This document shows, piece by piece, positions 16,603-25,667 of a stretch of 64,000 nucleotides of DNA. Location: the NCBI GenBank assembly GCA_963752565.1, contig CAVVZC010000002.1, positions 62,001-126,000 of the forward strand, given 5' to 3'. Position 1 is the stretch's first letter. Each line of letters begins with the position of its first letter. Origin of the DNA: UBA11574 sp963752565 (GTDB lineage Bacteria > Desulfobacterota > Desulfobacteria > Desulfobacterales > UBA11574). Position numbers and translations under genes: made by a program. The notes under the pieces were generated by a model that was not told the origin of the DNA, searched no databases, and worked only from the letters and a program-made list of their open reading frames with translations.

Positions 16603-17337
16603 TTAGGCTTCTGATTCTGTGTCTTTTGTTTTTTGGGGGAGCTTTTTCACTTCTGTTTCAACATCTTCTGTTTCTTCTGAATCAGCAGATTCCAAAGTCT
16701 CATCTTTGGCTTTTTCATCCGCGTCTTCAGAAATTGTATCGGATTTCAACAATGCCCCTTTGTCATCAGGCTTAACCTGTTCTACTTTTGTTTCGTCCTT
16801 CTCCTCTACGACCGCTGCTTTTTCTTCTTCATCGGTTTTTGTCTTTTCAATATCCTCTTCTAAAGGCTTCTTTTTTTCTATGGATTTTTTTTCTTTAATA
16901 TCTTTTTTCTTATCGGCGCTCTTTTTATCCATTGTGGCCTTAGCCTTTTTTTTCTTTTTTACTTTTTTCTTTTGTTCATCTACGGATAAGACCAGCTCAA
17001 TCAATGAAATAGGGGCGGCATCGCCCGGGCGCCTTCCAAGCTTAATAATTCGGGTGTAACCTCCTGATCTATCCCCATACTTTTCGGCGGCTTCAGCAAA
17101 GAGTTTATGAACAACTTCTTTTTCCCTGACAATGGAAAGCGCCTGTCGCCTGGCATGGAGGTCACCCCGTTTTGCCAGTGTAATTAAATTATCGGCCCAC
17201 CGTCGTAATTCTTTCGCTTTGACGTCTGTTGTACGAATACGTTGATGTTTGAAAAGTGAGGTCACCATATTTCTGAACATGGCGTCCCGGTGACTGCTCG
17301 TTCTATTTAATTTTAAACCCGCTTTTCGATGTCTCAT
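16603..17337 (-). CDS. rplQ: Ribosomal protein L17 with a ~125-residue charged C-terminal extension
   Basis: The first ~118 residues are a normal L17 (MRHRKAGLKLNRTSSHR, ARRQALSIVREKE, SGGYTRIIKLGRRPGDAAP), a large-subunit protein near the tunnel exit. It then continues for ~125 residues of low-complexity Lys/Glu/Asp sequence (KKKVKKKKKAKA, later acidic), giving 244 residues against ~120-130 in E. coli. The tail has no predicted fold; first basic, then acidic. Last gene of the alpha operon, 8 nt after rpoA and followed by a terminator. Confidence 0.95.
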   Translation of the reverse strand: MRHRKAGLKLNRTSSHRDAMFRNMVTSLFKHQRIRTTDVKAKELRRWADNLITLAKRGDLHARRQALSIVREKEVVHKLFAEAAEKYGDRSGGYTRIIKLGRRPGDAAPISLIELVLSVDEQKKKVKKKKKAKATMDKKSADKKKDIKEKKSIEKKKPLEEDIEKTKTDEEEKAAVVEEKDETKVEQVKPDDKGALLKSDTISEDADEKAKDETLESADSEETEDVETEVKKLPQKTKDTESEA

Positions 17338-17345
17338 TAGACCAA

Positions 17346-18365
17346 TTACTCTCCTTCTTCTGTATCTTCCTCGATAGGCTCAAATCCTTCCAGCTTCATT
17401 CCAAGAGAAAGGCCCATTTCGCTGAGTACTTCTTTAATCTCATTTAAAGATTTTCTTCCAAAGTTTTTGGTTTTAAGCATCTCTGCCTCTGTTTTACTTA
17501 CCAACTGATAAATTTTTACAATGTTTGCATTTTTAAGGCAGTTGGCACTGCGAACAGAAAGCTCAAGTTCTTCAACGCTTCTATAAAGATTCTCATTAAA
17601 TTTAGGTTTTTCTTTTTCCTCCGTCTTTCTGACAGGCTCCGGCTCAAGCTGTTCATCAAAATTGATAAATATCGTCATCTGTTCCTTTAATATTTTAGCA
17701 GCATAGGCCACCGCATCTTCAGGCAGAATACTTCCGTCCGTCCAGACCTCAAGGGTTAATTTGTCATAGTCCGTTCTCTGACCGACACGAGCATTCCCCA
17801 CTACGTATGTTACACGTTTAATCGGTGAAAAAACAGCATCAACCGGTATTGTGCCCAGAGGGGCTTCTTCATCTTTGTTTGCTTCTGACAAGGAATAGCC
17901 TTTACCTATATTTACGGTCATACTCATCATCAATTTTGCTTTATCTGAAAGTGTTGCAATATGTTGTTCGGGGTTCAACACTTCACATTTTCCATCATCG
18001 CTGATGATATCACCTGCAGTAACCTCCATCTTTCCCTTCAGATCAATTTGAACTGATTTCGGTTCAGAATCAGCAAGTTTGAAACGAACCTCTTTTAAAT
18101 TTAGGATAATTTCGGAGACATCTTCATATATTCCCGTAATAACACTAAATTCGTGCATAACCCCTTCAAATTTTACGGATGTTATAGCCGCGCCGTATAG
18201 AGAGGAAAGAATTATTCTTCTTAATGAATTTCCGATTGTTATACCAAATCCTCTTTCAAGAGGTTCACAAACAAACTTTCCATAGCTGGGTTTGCTAGTT
18301 ACCTGAACCTTTTTTGGCCTTATCATCTCTCGCCAGTTCATGTACATAAGTTCATTTGATGTCAT
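17346..18365 (-). CDS. rpoA: RNA polymerase alpha subunit
   Basis: 339 residues. N-terminal assembly domain (ERGFGITIGNSLRRIILSS near 38-56, GAAITSVKFEGVMHEFSVI) and C-terminal domain (VEELELSVRSANCLKNANI, TKNFGRKSLNEIKEVL) that contacts UP elements and activators. The linker is rich in Glu/Lys. In the normal alpha-operon position between rpsD and rplQ. Confidence 0.98.
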   Translation of the reverse strand: MTSNELMYMNWREMIRPKKVQVTSKPSYGKFVCEPLERGFGITIGNSLRRIILSSLYGAAITSVKFEGVMHEFSVITGIYEDVSEIILNLKEVRFKLADSEPKSVQIDLKGKMEVTAGDIISDDGKCEVLNPEQHIATLSDKAKLMMSMTVNIGKGYSLSEANKDEEAPLGTIPVDAVFSPIKRVTYVVGNARVGQRTDYDKLTLEVWTDGSILPEDAVAYAAKILKEQMTIFINFDEQLEPEPVRKTEEKEKPKFNENLYRSVEELELSVRSANCLKNANIVKIYQLVSKTEAEMLKTKNFGRKSLNEIKEVLSEMGLSLGMKLEGFEPIEEDTEEGE

Positions 18366-18470
18366 TATAAATTCTCCAATTTTTTTAAGCGGAATATCGG
18401 CAGGATATATGGATGATATATGAAATTACGGCCTGTCCCACAGTCCATATATTACATCCTTTATCTTCAA

Positions 18471-19100
18471 CTACTTAGAATAAAGCTCTACTATAAGTTG
18501 TTCCTGAATAGGTGCTGTTATATCTTCACGAGAAGGAAACTCTTTTACCATTCCTTTCATGTTCTCTTTTTCTATGTCTACCCACTGCGGAATACCTCTT
18601 CGTACAACAGCATCAAGTGCACTTTCTAAGGCCTGAATCTTACGACTCTTTTCCCGGACTTCAACAACATCCCCGATTTTAATAAGATATGATGGAATAT
18701 TAACCTTTTTACCATTAATCAGAAAGTGATTGTGCCTTACAAAGTGGCGACCTTGAGCTCGAGAATTAACAAAGCCCAATCTATAAACAACATTGTCAAG
18801 TCTGCGTTCTAAAAATACCAAAAGATTTGTACCGGTAATGCCTTTCTGATTATCTGCTCTTTCAAAAAATAGGTGGAACTGTTTTTCCGAAAGACCATAC
18901 ATTCGTTTTACTTTCTGTTTTTCTCTAAGCTGAATCCCATAATCTGATATTTTTCTGCCGCGACGTTGCCCATGCTGACCTGGTGGATAACCACGTCGAT
19001 CAAAAGCACATTTATCCGAATAACAGCGGTCTCCCTTAAGAAACAATTTTAAGTTTTCGCGCCGGCATATCCGGCATACTGAACCTGTATATCGAGCCAA
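18471..19100 (-). CDS. rpsD: Ribosomal protein S4 (zinc-binding C+ form)
   Basis: 209 residues; primary 16S binder and alpha-operon autoregulator in enterics. The N-terminus has CRICRRENLKLFLKGDRC, whose Cys pattern with the following C of YSDKC forms the zinc site of C+ S4. The S4 RNA-binding domain (RLDNVVYRLGF, RAQGRHFVRHNHFLING) is intact. 105 bp precede rpoA. Confidence 0.97.
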   Translation of the reverse strand: MARYTGSVCRICRRENLKLFLKGDRCYSDKCAFDRRGYPPGQHGQRRGRKISDYGIQLREKQKVKRMYGLSEKQFHLFFERADNQKGITGTNLLVFLERRLDNVVYRLGFVNSRAQGRHFVRHNHFLINGKKVNIPSYLIKIGDVVEVREKSRKIQALESALDAVVRRGIPQWVDIEKENMKGMVKEFPSREDITAPIQEQLIVELYSK

Positions 19101-19219
19101 GTATTCCTCCTTAGTCGTTTATTTGTGAATTTGATTGTCTCTGTGCCAAAAAGTTCAAGAAATGATTATTCCCTTATCACAAATAATTGAACATTTTCGA
19201 CAATTAAATCTTCTACGAA

Positions 19220-19606
19220 TTAAACCCTTCTTCGCTTGGGTGGTCGACAACCATTATGCGGTATGGGCGTTACATCCTTAATCATTACAACGTTAAATCC
19301 TGCAGCCTGCAGCGATCGAAGAGCGGATTCCCGTCCGGAACCCGGGCCTTTAACGTACACCTCTACATTTTTCATCCCGTGTTCCATTGCCTTTTTAGCA
19401 GCATCTTCCGCTGCGATCTGAGCAGCAAATGGTGTGCTCTTTCGTGATCCCTTAAAACCCTGAACCCCCGCACTCGACCAGGCGACGACATTACCCGCAG
19501 GGTCTGTAATTGTAACAATCGTATTGTTAAAAGTCGACTGAATATGAACGATACCACTGGGTATATTTTTCTTTTCTTTTCGTTTGGTTCGAACTTTTTT
19601 TGCCAT
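19220..19606 (-). CDS. rpsK: Ribosomal protein S11
   Basis: 128 residues, normal length; platform protein of the small subunit. Contains HIQSTFNNTIVTITDPAGN and the C-terminal PIPHNGCRPPKRRRV, both hallmark segments. The first residues MAKKVRTKRKEKK are a typical basic extension. Follows rpsM by 70 nt. Confidence 0.97.
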   Translation of the reverse strand: MAKKVRTKRKEKKNIPSGIVHIQSTFNNTIVTITDPAGNVVAWSSAGVQGFKGSRKSTPFAAQIAAEDAAKKAMEHGMKNVEVYVKGPGSGRESALRSLQAAGFNVVMIKDVTPIPHNGCRPPKRRRV

Positions 19607-19676
19607 GGTTTATGCTCCTGACAACCGATTTGTTGTCCATCATTGATCATTATCAACTTTAATAACAAATAATTTT

Positions 19677-20060
19677 TTATTTTTTTCTAACGCCACCCTT
19701 CTTCTTGACAGCTGATCTTCTGGGTCCTTTTCGAGTTCGTGCGTTTGTGCTCGTCCGCTGTCCACGCACCGGAAGTGACTTTCGATGGCGAAGACCCCGG
19801 TATGATCCAAGATCCATCAATCTTTTAATATTCATTGAAACTTCGGTACGAAGTTCTCCTTCAACCTTATAATCTTTGTCAATTAACTTGCGGATACTGT
19901 TTATTTCAGATTCTGACAAATCATCTGTCTTTGTATCAGCATTAATCTTAAGCTGTTGGAGTATGCGCTTTGAAATACTTGGACCGATACCATAAATATA
20001 TGTAAGTCCCACCTCAACTCGTTTGCGTCTCGGCAAATCTACTCCTGCAATTCTTGCCAA
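19677..20060 (-). CDS. rpsM: Ribosomal protein S13, TTG start
   Basis: 127 residues. The frame is open further upstream, but the family start (ARIAGVDLPRRKR) coincides with a TTG at 20060 preceded by GGAGGA with 5-nt spacing, so TTG is chosen; an upstream start would run across rpmJ. The subunit-head motifs GIGPSISKRIL and SYRGLRHRKSLPVRGQRT are intact, with a basic tail that reaches toward P-site tRNA. Confidence 0.95.
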   Translation of the reverse strand: MARIAGVDLPRRKRVEVGLTYIYGIGPSISKRILQQLKINADTKTDDLSESEINSIRKLIDKDYKVEGELRTEVSMNIKRLMDLGSYRGLRHRKSLPVRGQRTSTNARTRKGPRRSAVKKKGGVRKK

Positions 20061-20076
20061 AGCTAATCCTCCTTTT

Positions 20077-20190
20077 TTATCCTTGCCTTTGTTTGTGCCG
20101 TTTATTCTCGCAGATGACCCTGACAACTCTTTTTCTGCGAACGATCTTGCATTTGGCGCACATTTTCTTAACCGATGCTCTTACTTTCAT
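20077..20190 (-). CDS. rpmJ: Ribosomal protein L36 (zinc-binding C+ form)
   Basis: 37 residues in 114 nt, ATG at 20190 after AAAGGAG. It reads MKVRASVKKMCAKCKIVRRK and ends NKRHKQRQG, with C11, C14 and C27 plus H32 as the zinc site. Lies between infA and rpsM, its usual place; its stop is 16 nt before the rpsM TTG. Confidence 0.96.
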   Translation of the reverse strand: MKVRASVKKMCAKCKIVRRKRVVRVICENKRHKQRQG

Positions 20191-20271
20191 TCAAAATACT
20201 CCTTTATAAGGGTATCAGTCAAAAGAGATGAACCCTCTACAGACAACCCATACCCATAACCGATAACCTTT

Positions 20272-20490
20272 TTATTTTGACCTGTACGTTATTCTTCCAC
20301 GAGATAGATCATATGGAGAAAGTTCAACCGTGACTTTATCTCCAGGCAATATTTTTATAAAATGCATGCGCATTTTACCGGAGATGTGCGCAAGGACCTG
20401 GTGTTTATTTTCTAGTTCTACCTTGAACATTGCATTGGGCAATGTCTCGAGCACTACACCTTCAACTTTAATAGCCTCTTCTTTCGGCAT
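20272..20490 (-). CDS. infA: Translation initiation factor IF-1
   Basis: 72 residues of a single S1/OB fold (IKVEGVVLETLPNAMFKVEL, GDKVTVELSPYDLSRGRITYR), binding the ribosomal A site during initiation. Directly follows secY with a 30-nt gap; adk and map, which often lie between, are absent. Confidence 0.97.
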   Translation of the reverse strand: MPKEEAIKVEGVVLETLPNAMFKVELENKHQVLAHISGKMRMHFIKILPGDKVTVELSPYDLSRGRITYRSK

Positions 20491-20520
20491 ATTTGACCCC
20501 TACTTGTTCGCTAAAAAGTG

Positions 20521-21835
20521 TTAGAATCTTCGTCCTCTGACCCCGCCCTTTTTTAAAAATCCTTCGTAATGTCGCGTCAGCATATGAGATTCTATTTGCT
20601 GAATGGTATCGATGGCAACCCCCACAACAATTAAAAGAGCAGTACCGCCAAAATAAAAAGGAACATTAAACTTTGTCATTAAAAGAGATGGTAATACGCA
20701 CACTGCAGAAACATATATAGCACCACCTAAAGTAATTCGAGTCAAAACCCTATCGATATAGTCTGCCGTACGTTTACCCGGGCGGATACCTGGAATATAT
20801 CCACCCTGTTTTTTCATATTATCTGCAACATCGGCGGGATTAAAAGTAATGGCGGTATAAAAGTAGCAGAAAAAGAATATAAACCCGACATATAAAGTTT
20901 CATACGCAATGTTACCCGGCCTCATGGCTGAAGCCACACTCTGCATCCATGGAACTGTAATAAAGCTGGCCAATGTTGCCGGAAACATTATAATTGATGA
21001 GGCAAAAATCGGTGGTATTACACCTGAGGTATTAACCTTTAACGGCAGATGAGTGCTTTGACCACCATACATTTTTCGGCCGACGACTCTTTTGGCATAC
21101 TGAACCGATATCCGCCGCTGGCCCTGCTCCATATAGATAATGAAAGCGATAACAAGCACCATTAGAACAACCAAAATGAGAACGACAAACAACCCCATTT
21201 CACCTGTTGAAAGAAGGCGAAATGTATTTCCAGTTGCAGTTGGCATTCGTGCAACAATGCCTGCGAATATGATCAAGAGAAATGCCGTTGCCGATACCCC
21301 GTTCAGTAATCTGTTCACCCAGCCACATAATAAAGGCCGTCCCCGCCGTTAGGGTCATTACTGTCATGAGTCTAAATGCCCATCCGGGTATAATAACCAC
21401 CGGGGCTCCACCGGGAGAAGTCATTTTTTCAAGGCCGATACTAATGCCGAATCCCTGTATTACGCTGAGCAGTATCGTGCCGTAACGGGTGTACTGTGTT
21501 ATCTTTTTTCTTCCCTGTTCACCCTCTTTAGACAAGCGTTCTAGATGCGGAATTGTCACCGTTAAAAGCTGAAGTATAATCGATGCACTAATATAAGGCA
21601 TTATCCCGAGAGCAAAAACAGAAAGCCGCTCTAAAGCGCCGCCCGAAAACATATCAAAAAGACCAAGCAACGTCCCTTTTGCTTGCGCAAAAAAAGAGGC
21701 CAGGGCCACAGCGTCTATGCCCGGAGTTGGAACATGAACACCAATACGATAGACAATAAGTAGTCCTAATGTATATAATATCCTTTTTTTCAGCTCCGGT
21801 ATTTTGAATATATTTCCGAACCCGCCACCAAGCAT
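20521..21835 (-). CDS. secY: Preprotein translocase SecY, interrupted by an apparent +1 frameshift
   Basis: Channel subunit of the Sec translocon, ten transmembrane helices. Start ATG at 21835, GAGG eight nt upstream, 1 nt after the rplO stop. The N-terminal half is normal through GEQITERGIGNGIS, then the frame breaks at 21277-21274 (CTTG on the minus strand). Skipping one base gives ISLIIFAGIVA, exactly as expected, and the rest runs to 20521. Corrected length 437 residues. Because the gene is essential and the break is a single base, a sequencing or assembly error is the simplest reading; programmed +1 frameshifting is possible but has no stop codon at the shift site to drive it. Confidence 0.9.
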
Positions 21836-21836
21836 A

Positions 21837-22277
21837 TTAACCAACCTCTATCTTCCCGCCAGCAGCAATGATTTTTTCTCTGGCGTTTTTACTGACCCCA
21901 TTCACCTTGATTGTAAGCGGAATTTTAATCTCCCCTTGTCCGAGCAGTTTAATGCCGTCTCTTGGGCCTTTAACAAGACCGACTCGAATAAGGGCAGCCT
22001 CATCCACAGTACTCCCGCTTTCAAAGCTTGCCAGGTCACGAATATTAATTACGGCTATTTTCTTTTTAAATATATTGGTAAAGCCGCGTTTGGGTAAACG
22101 ACGATGAAGCGGCATTTGACCACCTTCAAACCCAGGCCTTACACCGCCTCCACTGCGGCTGTTATGACCTTTTGTACCTCTTCCGGCTGTTTTTCCTTTA
22201 CCTGATCCCACACCACGCCCCACACGTTTTCGGGTTCCGCGTGATCCGTCTGGTGGTGACAATTCATTCAGCTTCAT
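21837..22277 (-). CDS. rplO: Ribosomal protein L15
   Basis: 146 residues, normal length. Glycine/basic-rich N-terminus (RKRVGRGVGSGKGKTAGRG, KGHNSRSGGGVRPGFEGGQ) that threads into 23S rRNA, then the globular domain. Its ATG overlaps the rpmD 3' end by 14 nt. Confidence 0.97.
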   Translation of the reverse strand: MKLNELSPPDGSRGTRKRVGRGVGSGKGKTAGRGTKGHNSRSGGGVRPGFEGGQMPLHRRLPKRGFTNIFKKKIAVINIRDLASFESGSTVDEAALIRVGLVKGPRDGIKLLGQGEIKIPLTIKVNGVSKNAREKIIAAGGKIEVG

Positions 22278-22461
22278 CTATTTTTTCCTCGACTTTCACC
22301 AGATGCGAAACCACGTGGACCATCCCTCGAATAGAAGGCGTATCTTTACGTTCAACCGTTCTATTCATCTTTGTCAGTCCCATGCCTCGCAATACTTTCC
22401 GGTGTTTTTCGGGCCTTCCAATCATGCTTTTCACAAGAGTTATTTTCAACATTCCACTCAT
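22264..22461 (-). CDS. rpmD: Ribosomal protein L30
   Basis: 65 residues with the L30 core LKITLVKSMIGRPEKHRKVL and LRGMGLTKMNRTVERKDTP. Slightly longer than E. coli L30 (59) through an acidic tail. Separated from rpsE by an unusual 311-bp gap. Confidence 0.95.
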   Translation of the reverse strand: MSGMLKITLVKSMIGRPEKHRKVLRGMGLTKMNRTVERKDTPSIRGMVHVVSHLVKVEEKIDEAE

Positions 22462-22772
22462 TTATTATTCCTCACCATGAACCATTGCCGATGGCCAATT
22501 TGATCGCCCTGGATCTTTTAATCTATAGCTTATTGTCATCCATTCTCATTCTTAATTTGAACCTGATCCGGACAACCTGGAATAGTTAGAAGTGATCTAA
22601 AGTTGTTGAGTCGCTGCGCTCCAGTTATTTATATTAAATAAAATTGACAGAATACCTTAACTTCCCCGATAAATACGGGATAAATAGGCATTTTAGATCA
22701 CGTTAGGCACTTCACACTCAATGAATTTAGATAATTTTTTGCCATAAAAACACAAAAATCACATTTAAGAAA
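22462..22772. other. 311-bp non-coding gap inside the spc operon, with a long-range inverted repeat
   Basis: rpsE and rpmD are normally nearly contiguous. This spacer has no convincing ORF. GTGATCTAAA (22592-22601) and TTTAGATCAC (22692-22701) are exact complements, framed more loosely by GAAGTG and CACTTC. The enclosed ~90 nt include CCCCGATAAATACGGGA. It may be a degraded repeat element or a regulatory RNA structure. Confidence 0.6.
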
Positions 22773-23267
22773 CTAAAGGGCTTCAACTTCAATATTTCGC
22801 CTGGCAGCAACCTGTTCGCGACTCTCCAATCGAGAAAGACCTTCAATGGTGGCCTTAACGACATTGTGAGGATTATGCGATCCCATACACTTTGTCAGAA
22901 TATTCTGAATACCTGCGGCTTCCAGCACAGCTCGAACAGCTCCGCCTGCGATAAGGCCAGTGCCTTTGGAAGCAGGTTTTAACAGAACGCGGCCGGCACC
23001 ATATTTTCCGACAACGACATAAGGTATCGTCTCATTAATCAAAGGTATTTTGACCATGTTCTTTTTAGCTTTCTCTATACCTTTGCGAATTGCTTCAGGT
23101 ACTTCACCTGCCTTTCCAAGTCCGTAGCCAACGCTTCCTTCACCATCACCAACCACAACGATTGCGCTGAAGCTGAACCTGCGTCCCCCCTTGACAACCT
23201 TTGCAACACGGTTAATGTAAACAACCTTATCGATTAACTGATTTTCGCCTTTATCCTGTTTGAACAA
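22773..23267 (-). CDS. rpsE: Ribosomal protein S5
   Basis: 164 residues; ribosomal accuracy protein of the small subunit. S5 double-stranded-RNA-like domain VVYINRVAKVVKGGRRFSFS and the C-terminal GIQNILTKCMGSHNPHNVVK domain are complete. GGAGG lies before the ATG. Confidence 0.97.
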   Translation of the reverse strand: MFKQDKGENQLIDKVVYINRVAKVVKGGRRFSFSAIVVVGDGEGSVGYGLGKAGEVPEAIRKGIEKAKKNMVKIPLINETIPYVVVGKYGAGRVLLKPASKGTGLIAGGAVRAVLEAAGIQNILTKCMGSHNPHNVVKATIEGLSRLESREQVAARRNIEVEAL

Positions 23268-23361
23268 AAATCTGCCTCCTTCATCATGGATGACTCAAAC
23301 CAAATGTCATCAAGCGTTACTAAACTCTGTGATTTCAATTCGGCACTCATCGCATTAAAGT

Positions 23362-23730
23362 CTAAAAATCCAAACCCGTCTCACGGGCACCATCTGAAAT
23401 AGCTTTAACTCGACCGTGATATAAAAAACCATTTCGGTCAAAAACAACCTTGCTTATACCCTCTTTTATAGCCCTCTCACCGATAAGTTTCCCGACAAAA
23501 CCTGCCACGGCAACTTTATTTTCAAATTCAGGGTGTTCTTTTACTACTTTTTCCATACTTGATGCAGCCACCAGAGTACGTCCATACGTATCATCAATGA
23601 CTTGAGCGTAGATATGTTTTGAGCTTCGAAAAACACTCAGTCTAGGACGTTCCTGTGTGCCAACCAGATTTTTTCTGATCCTCTTTTTTCTCTTTAAGCG
23701 CGCTCGTTTTTTAAAATTCAATGACCCCAT
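23362..23730 (-). CDS. rplR: Ribosomal protein L18
   Basis: 122 residues, binds 5S rRNA. Recognised by RPRLSVFRSSKHIYAQVIDD and AIKEGISKVVFDRNGFLYHG, with the basic N-terminus FKKRARLKRKKRIRKN. 94 nt from rpsE and 11 nt from rplF. Confidence 0.97.
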   Translation of the reverse strand: MGSLNFKKRARLKRKKRIRKNLVGTQERPRLSVFRSSKHIYAQVIDDTYGRTLVAASSMEKVVKEHPEFENKVAVAGFVGKLIGERAIKEGISKVVFDRNGFLYHGRVKAISDGARETGLDF

Positions 23731-23741
23731 ATTTTATAACC

Positions 23742-24287
23742 TTATAATGCTTTGGCTCCAGCTTTCCCAGCCTTGCGCTGAATACGTTCTTCAGCATATT
23801 TTATTCCCTTACCCTTATAGCTTTCGGGCGGCCTCAATTTCCGAATAGATGCAGCGGTATGACCTAACAACTCTTTATCTATACCGGTTAATCTTATTAT
23901 GTTTCTTTTGTCAATGGATGCTGAGATACCTTCAGGAAGATCAAATTTAATAGGATGTGAATATCCAAGATTAAATTCGATACAGTTACCACTAAGCACT
24001 GCACGATAGCCGATACCATGTATTTCAAGAACTCTTTCAAACTCTTTGTTCACACCGATAACCATATTGGCGATGAGGCTACGCGTCAATCCTTGAAAAG
24101 CCCCACTGGTCCGATCATCTTTAATAACGTCCACCTTTATCATTCCATCTTCTATTTTTAAATCAACTGCTGGATGAACTGATCTTGTAAGGGTCCCCTT
24201 TTCACCCTGCACAGTAATAATTCTGTCCTTATATGTTATTTTGGTCTTATCAGGTATACTAATGGGTGCTTTTCCTACTCTTGACAT
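23742..24287 (-). CDS. rplF: Ribosomal protein L6
   Basis: 181 residues, two L6 domains. MSRVGKAPISIPDKTKITYK at the start and GIDKELLGHTAASIRKLRPP plus YKGKGIKYAEE near the end are diagnostic. Lies by the sarcin-ricin loop and contacts elongation factors. Confidence 0.97.
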   Translation of the reverse strand: MSRVGKAPISIPDKTKITYKDRIITVQGEKGTLTRSVHPAVDLKIEDGMIKVDVIKDDRTSGAFQGLTRSLIANMVIGVNKEFERVLEIHGIGYRAVLSGNCIEFNLGYSHPIKFDLPEGISASIDKRNIIRLTGIDKELLGHTAASIRKLRPPESYKGKGIKYAEERIQRKAGKAGAKAL

Positions 24288-24347
24288 TGATTACTTCCTT
24301 ATTGGTCATTCATTATTCTAATCATCTATTTATGACGAGTGATAAAC

Positions 24348-24740
24348 TTACCAAATATTGCAGAGAATTTCTCCCCCCACGTTTTTAGCTCTAGCCGTCT
24401 TGTCCGTCATGATTCCTGTTGAGGTTGACAAAATTGCAATACCCATTCCGTTCAAAATCGGTTTTACATCTTTGCTCTTGGCATAAACACGTCTACTGGG
24501 TTTACTGACGCGTTCAAGACCATAAATTGCGTGGGTCTCTTTTTCATCATATTTAAGATAAATTCGTAAGGTTCCTTGCTTCTTATCTTTAATGAACTTG
24601 TAATTTCTTATAAAACCTTCATCTTTTAATACCCGGGCCAATTCCATTTTTAATTTTGCCCCTGGAATGTCGACACTATTGAATTTTGCCTTTCCGGCGT
24701 TTCTTATTCTGGTCAGCATGTCAGCAATTGAATCGCTCAT
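24348..24740 (-). CDS. rpsH: Ribosomal protein S8
   Basis: 130 residues from the ATG at 24740; a GTG one codon upstream is also in frame. DSIADMLTRIRNAGKAKF and the C-terminal SKPSRRVYAKSKDVKPILNG and AILSTSTGIMTD motifs are conserved. In many bacteria S8 represses its own spc operon by binding the rplE region. Confidence 0.97.
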   Translation of the reverse strand: MSDSIADMLTRIRNAGKAKFNSVDIPGAKLKMELARVLKDEGFIRNYKFIKDKKQGTLRIYLKYDEKETHAIYGLERVSKPSRRVYAKSKDVKPILNGMGIAILSTSTGIMTDKTARAKNVGGEILCNIW

Positions 24741-24840
24741 CACAATACATTTCTCCGTTATTAATTTGATTCTTTAAGCTTTTATTCCTAATTCCTCAGT
24801 ATAAATATAATTTGAGTACACCTAAAGAGGTTTTAAACAA

Positions 24841-25026
24841 TCACCAGCTTGATTTCACTACACCAGGAAGCTTTCCTTGGGAGGCGAGATTTCGAAAACA
24901 AATACGACAAATTCCAAATTTCCTTAAAAATCCCCTTGGCCTGCCGCAAATGGGGCACCGATTGTATGTTCTCACTTTGAACTTGGGTTTTTTAACTGCT
25001 TTTATTCTTAGAGATTTTTTTGCCAA
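24841..25026 (-). CDS. rpsN: Ribosomal protein S14, zinc (type Z) form, TTG start
   Basis: 61 residues, the exact length of type Z S14. The family start AKKSLRIK follows a TTG at 25026 with GGAGGA five nt upstream; an ATG four codons earlier overlaps that Shine-Dalgarno. Zinc ligands are in CPICGRPRGFLRKFGICRIC. Confidence 0.95.
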   Translation of the reverse strand: MAKKSLRIKAVKKPKFKVRTYNRCPICGRPRGFLRKFGICRICFRNLASQGKLPGVVKSSW

Positions 25027-25105
25027 ATCTTCCTCCATATCTGATTGACTATTTGAGATTGAAGATTTCTTTAAACTTCAATCTTCGATACACGCTGCTT
25101 ATTCT

Positions 25106-25645
25106 TCAATTCCTGAACGGCATACCCATTAATTTTAGAAGTTCTTTCCCCTCTTCATCCGTCTTTGCAGATGTAACTATCGTAATGTTAAGACCTTTAA
25201 TTTTATCAATTTTATCGTAATCGATTTCAGGAAAAATAATGTGCTCTTTAATTCCCAACGTATAATTTCCGTGACTATCAAGCGCTTTCCCCGAAAGACC
25301 TCTAAAATCGCGAACACGCGGCAGCGCTATATTCACCAATTTATAATAAAAATCGTACATACGTTTATGACGAAGTGTCACCCTACAGCCTATTGGCATT
25401 CCTTCCCTCAACTTAAACGCTGCGATGGACTTTCTAGCACGAGTGACAACCGGTTGCTGACCTGATATAATTTTGAGTTCTTCCAAGGCTGAATCAAGGA
25501 GTTTGATGTTATGAATCGCTTCGCCAAGTCCCATATTCAATACTATCTTCTCGAGCTTTGGAACCTGCATGACGTTATCGTATTTAAAGGCTTCCAACAA
25601 CTGGGGAACGACTTCTTTATGATAATACAGTTTTAATTGTGACAT
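25106..25645 (-). CDS. rplE: Ribosomal protein L5
   Basis: 179 residues, 5S rRNA and P-site contact protein. KIVLNMGLGEAIHN, TRARKSIAAFKLREGMPIG and DKIKGLNITIVTSAKTDEEG are conserved blocks. Normal length and spacing (22 nt after rplX). Confidence 0.97.
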   Translation of the reverse strand: MSQLKLYYHKEVVPQLLEAFKYDNVMQVPKLEKIVLNMGLGEAIHNIKLLDSALEELKIISGQQPVVTRARKSIAAFKLREGMPIGCRVTLRHKRMYDFYYKLVNIALPRVRDFRGLSGKALDSHGNYTLGIKEHIIFPEIDYDKIDKIKGLNITIVTSAKTDEEGKELLKLMGMPFRN

Positions 25646-25667
25646 TCAATCCCTCCGACACACGACC

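Noticed and set aside
16619..17059. 146-codon Ser/Phe-rich ORF opposite rplQ
   Set aside because: It is the antisense reading of the Lys/Glu-rich L17 tail, with no independent signal.
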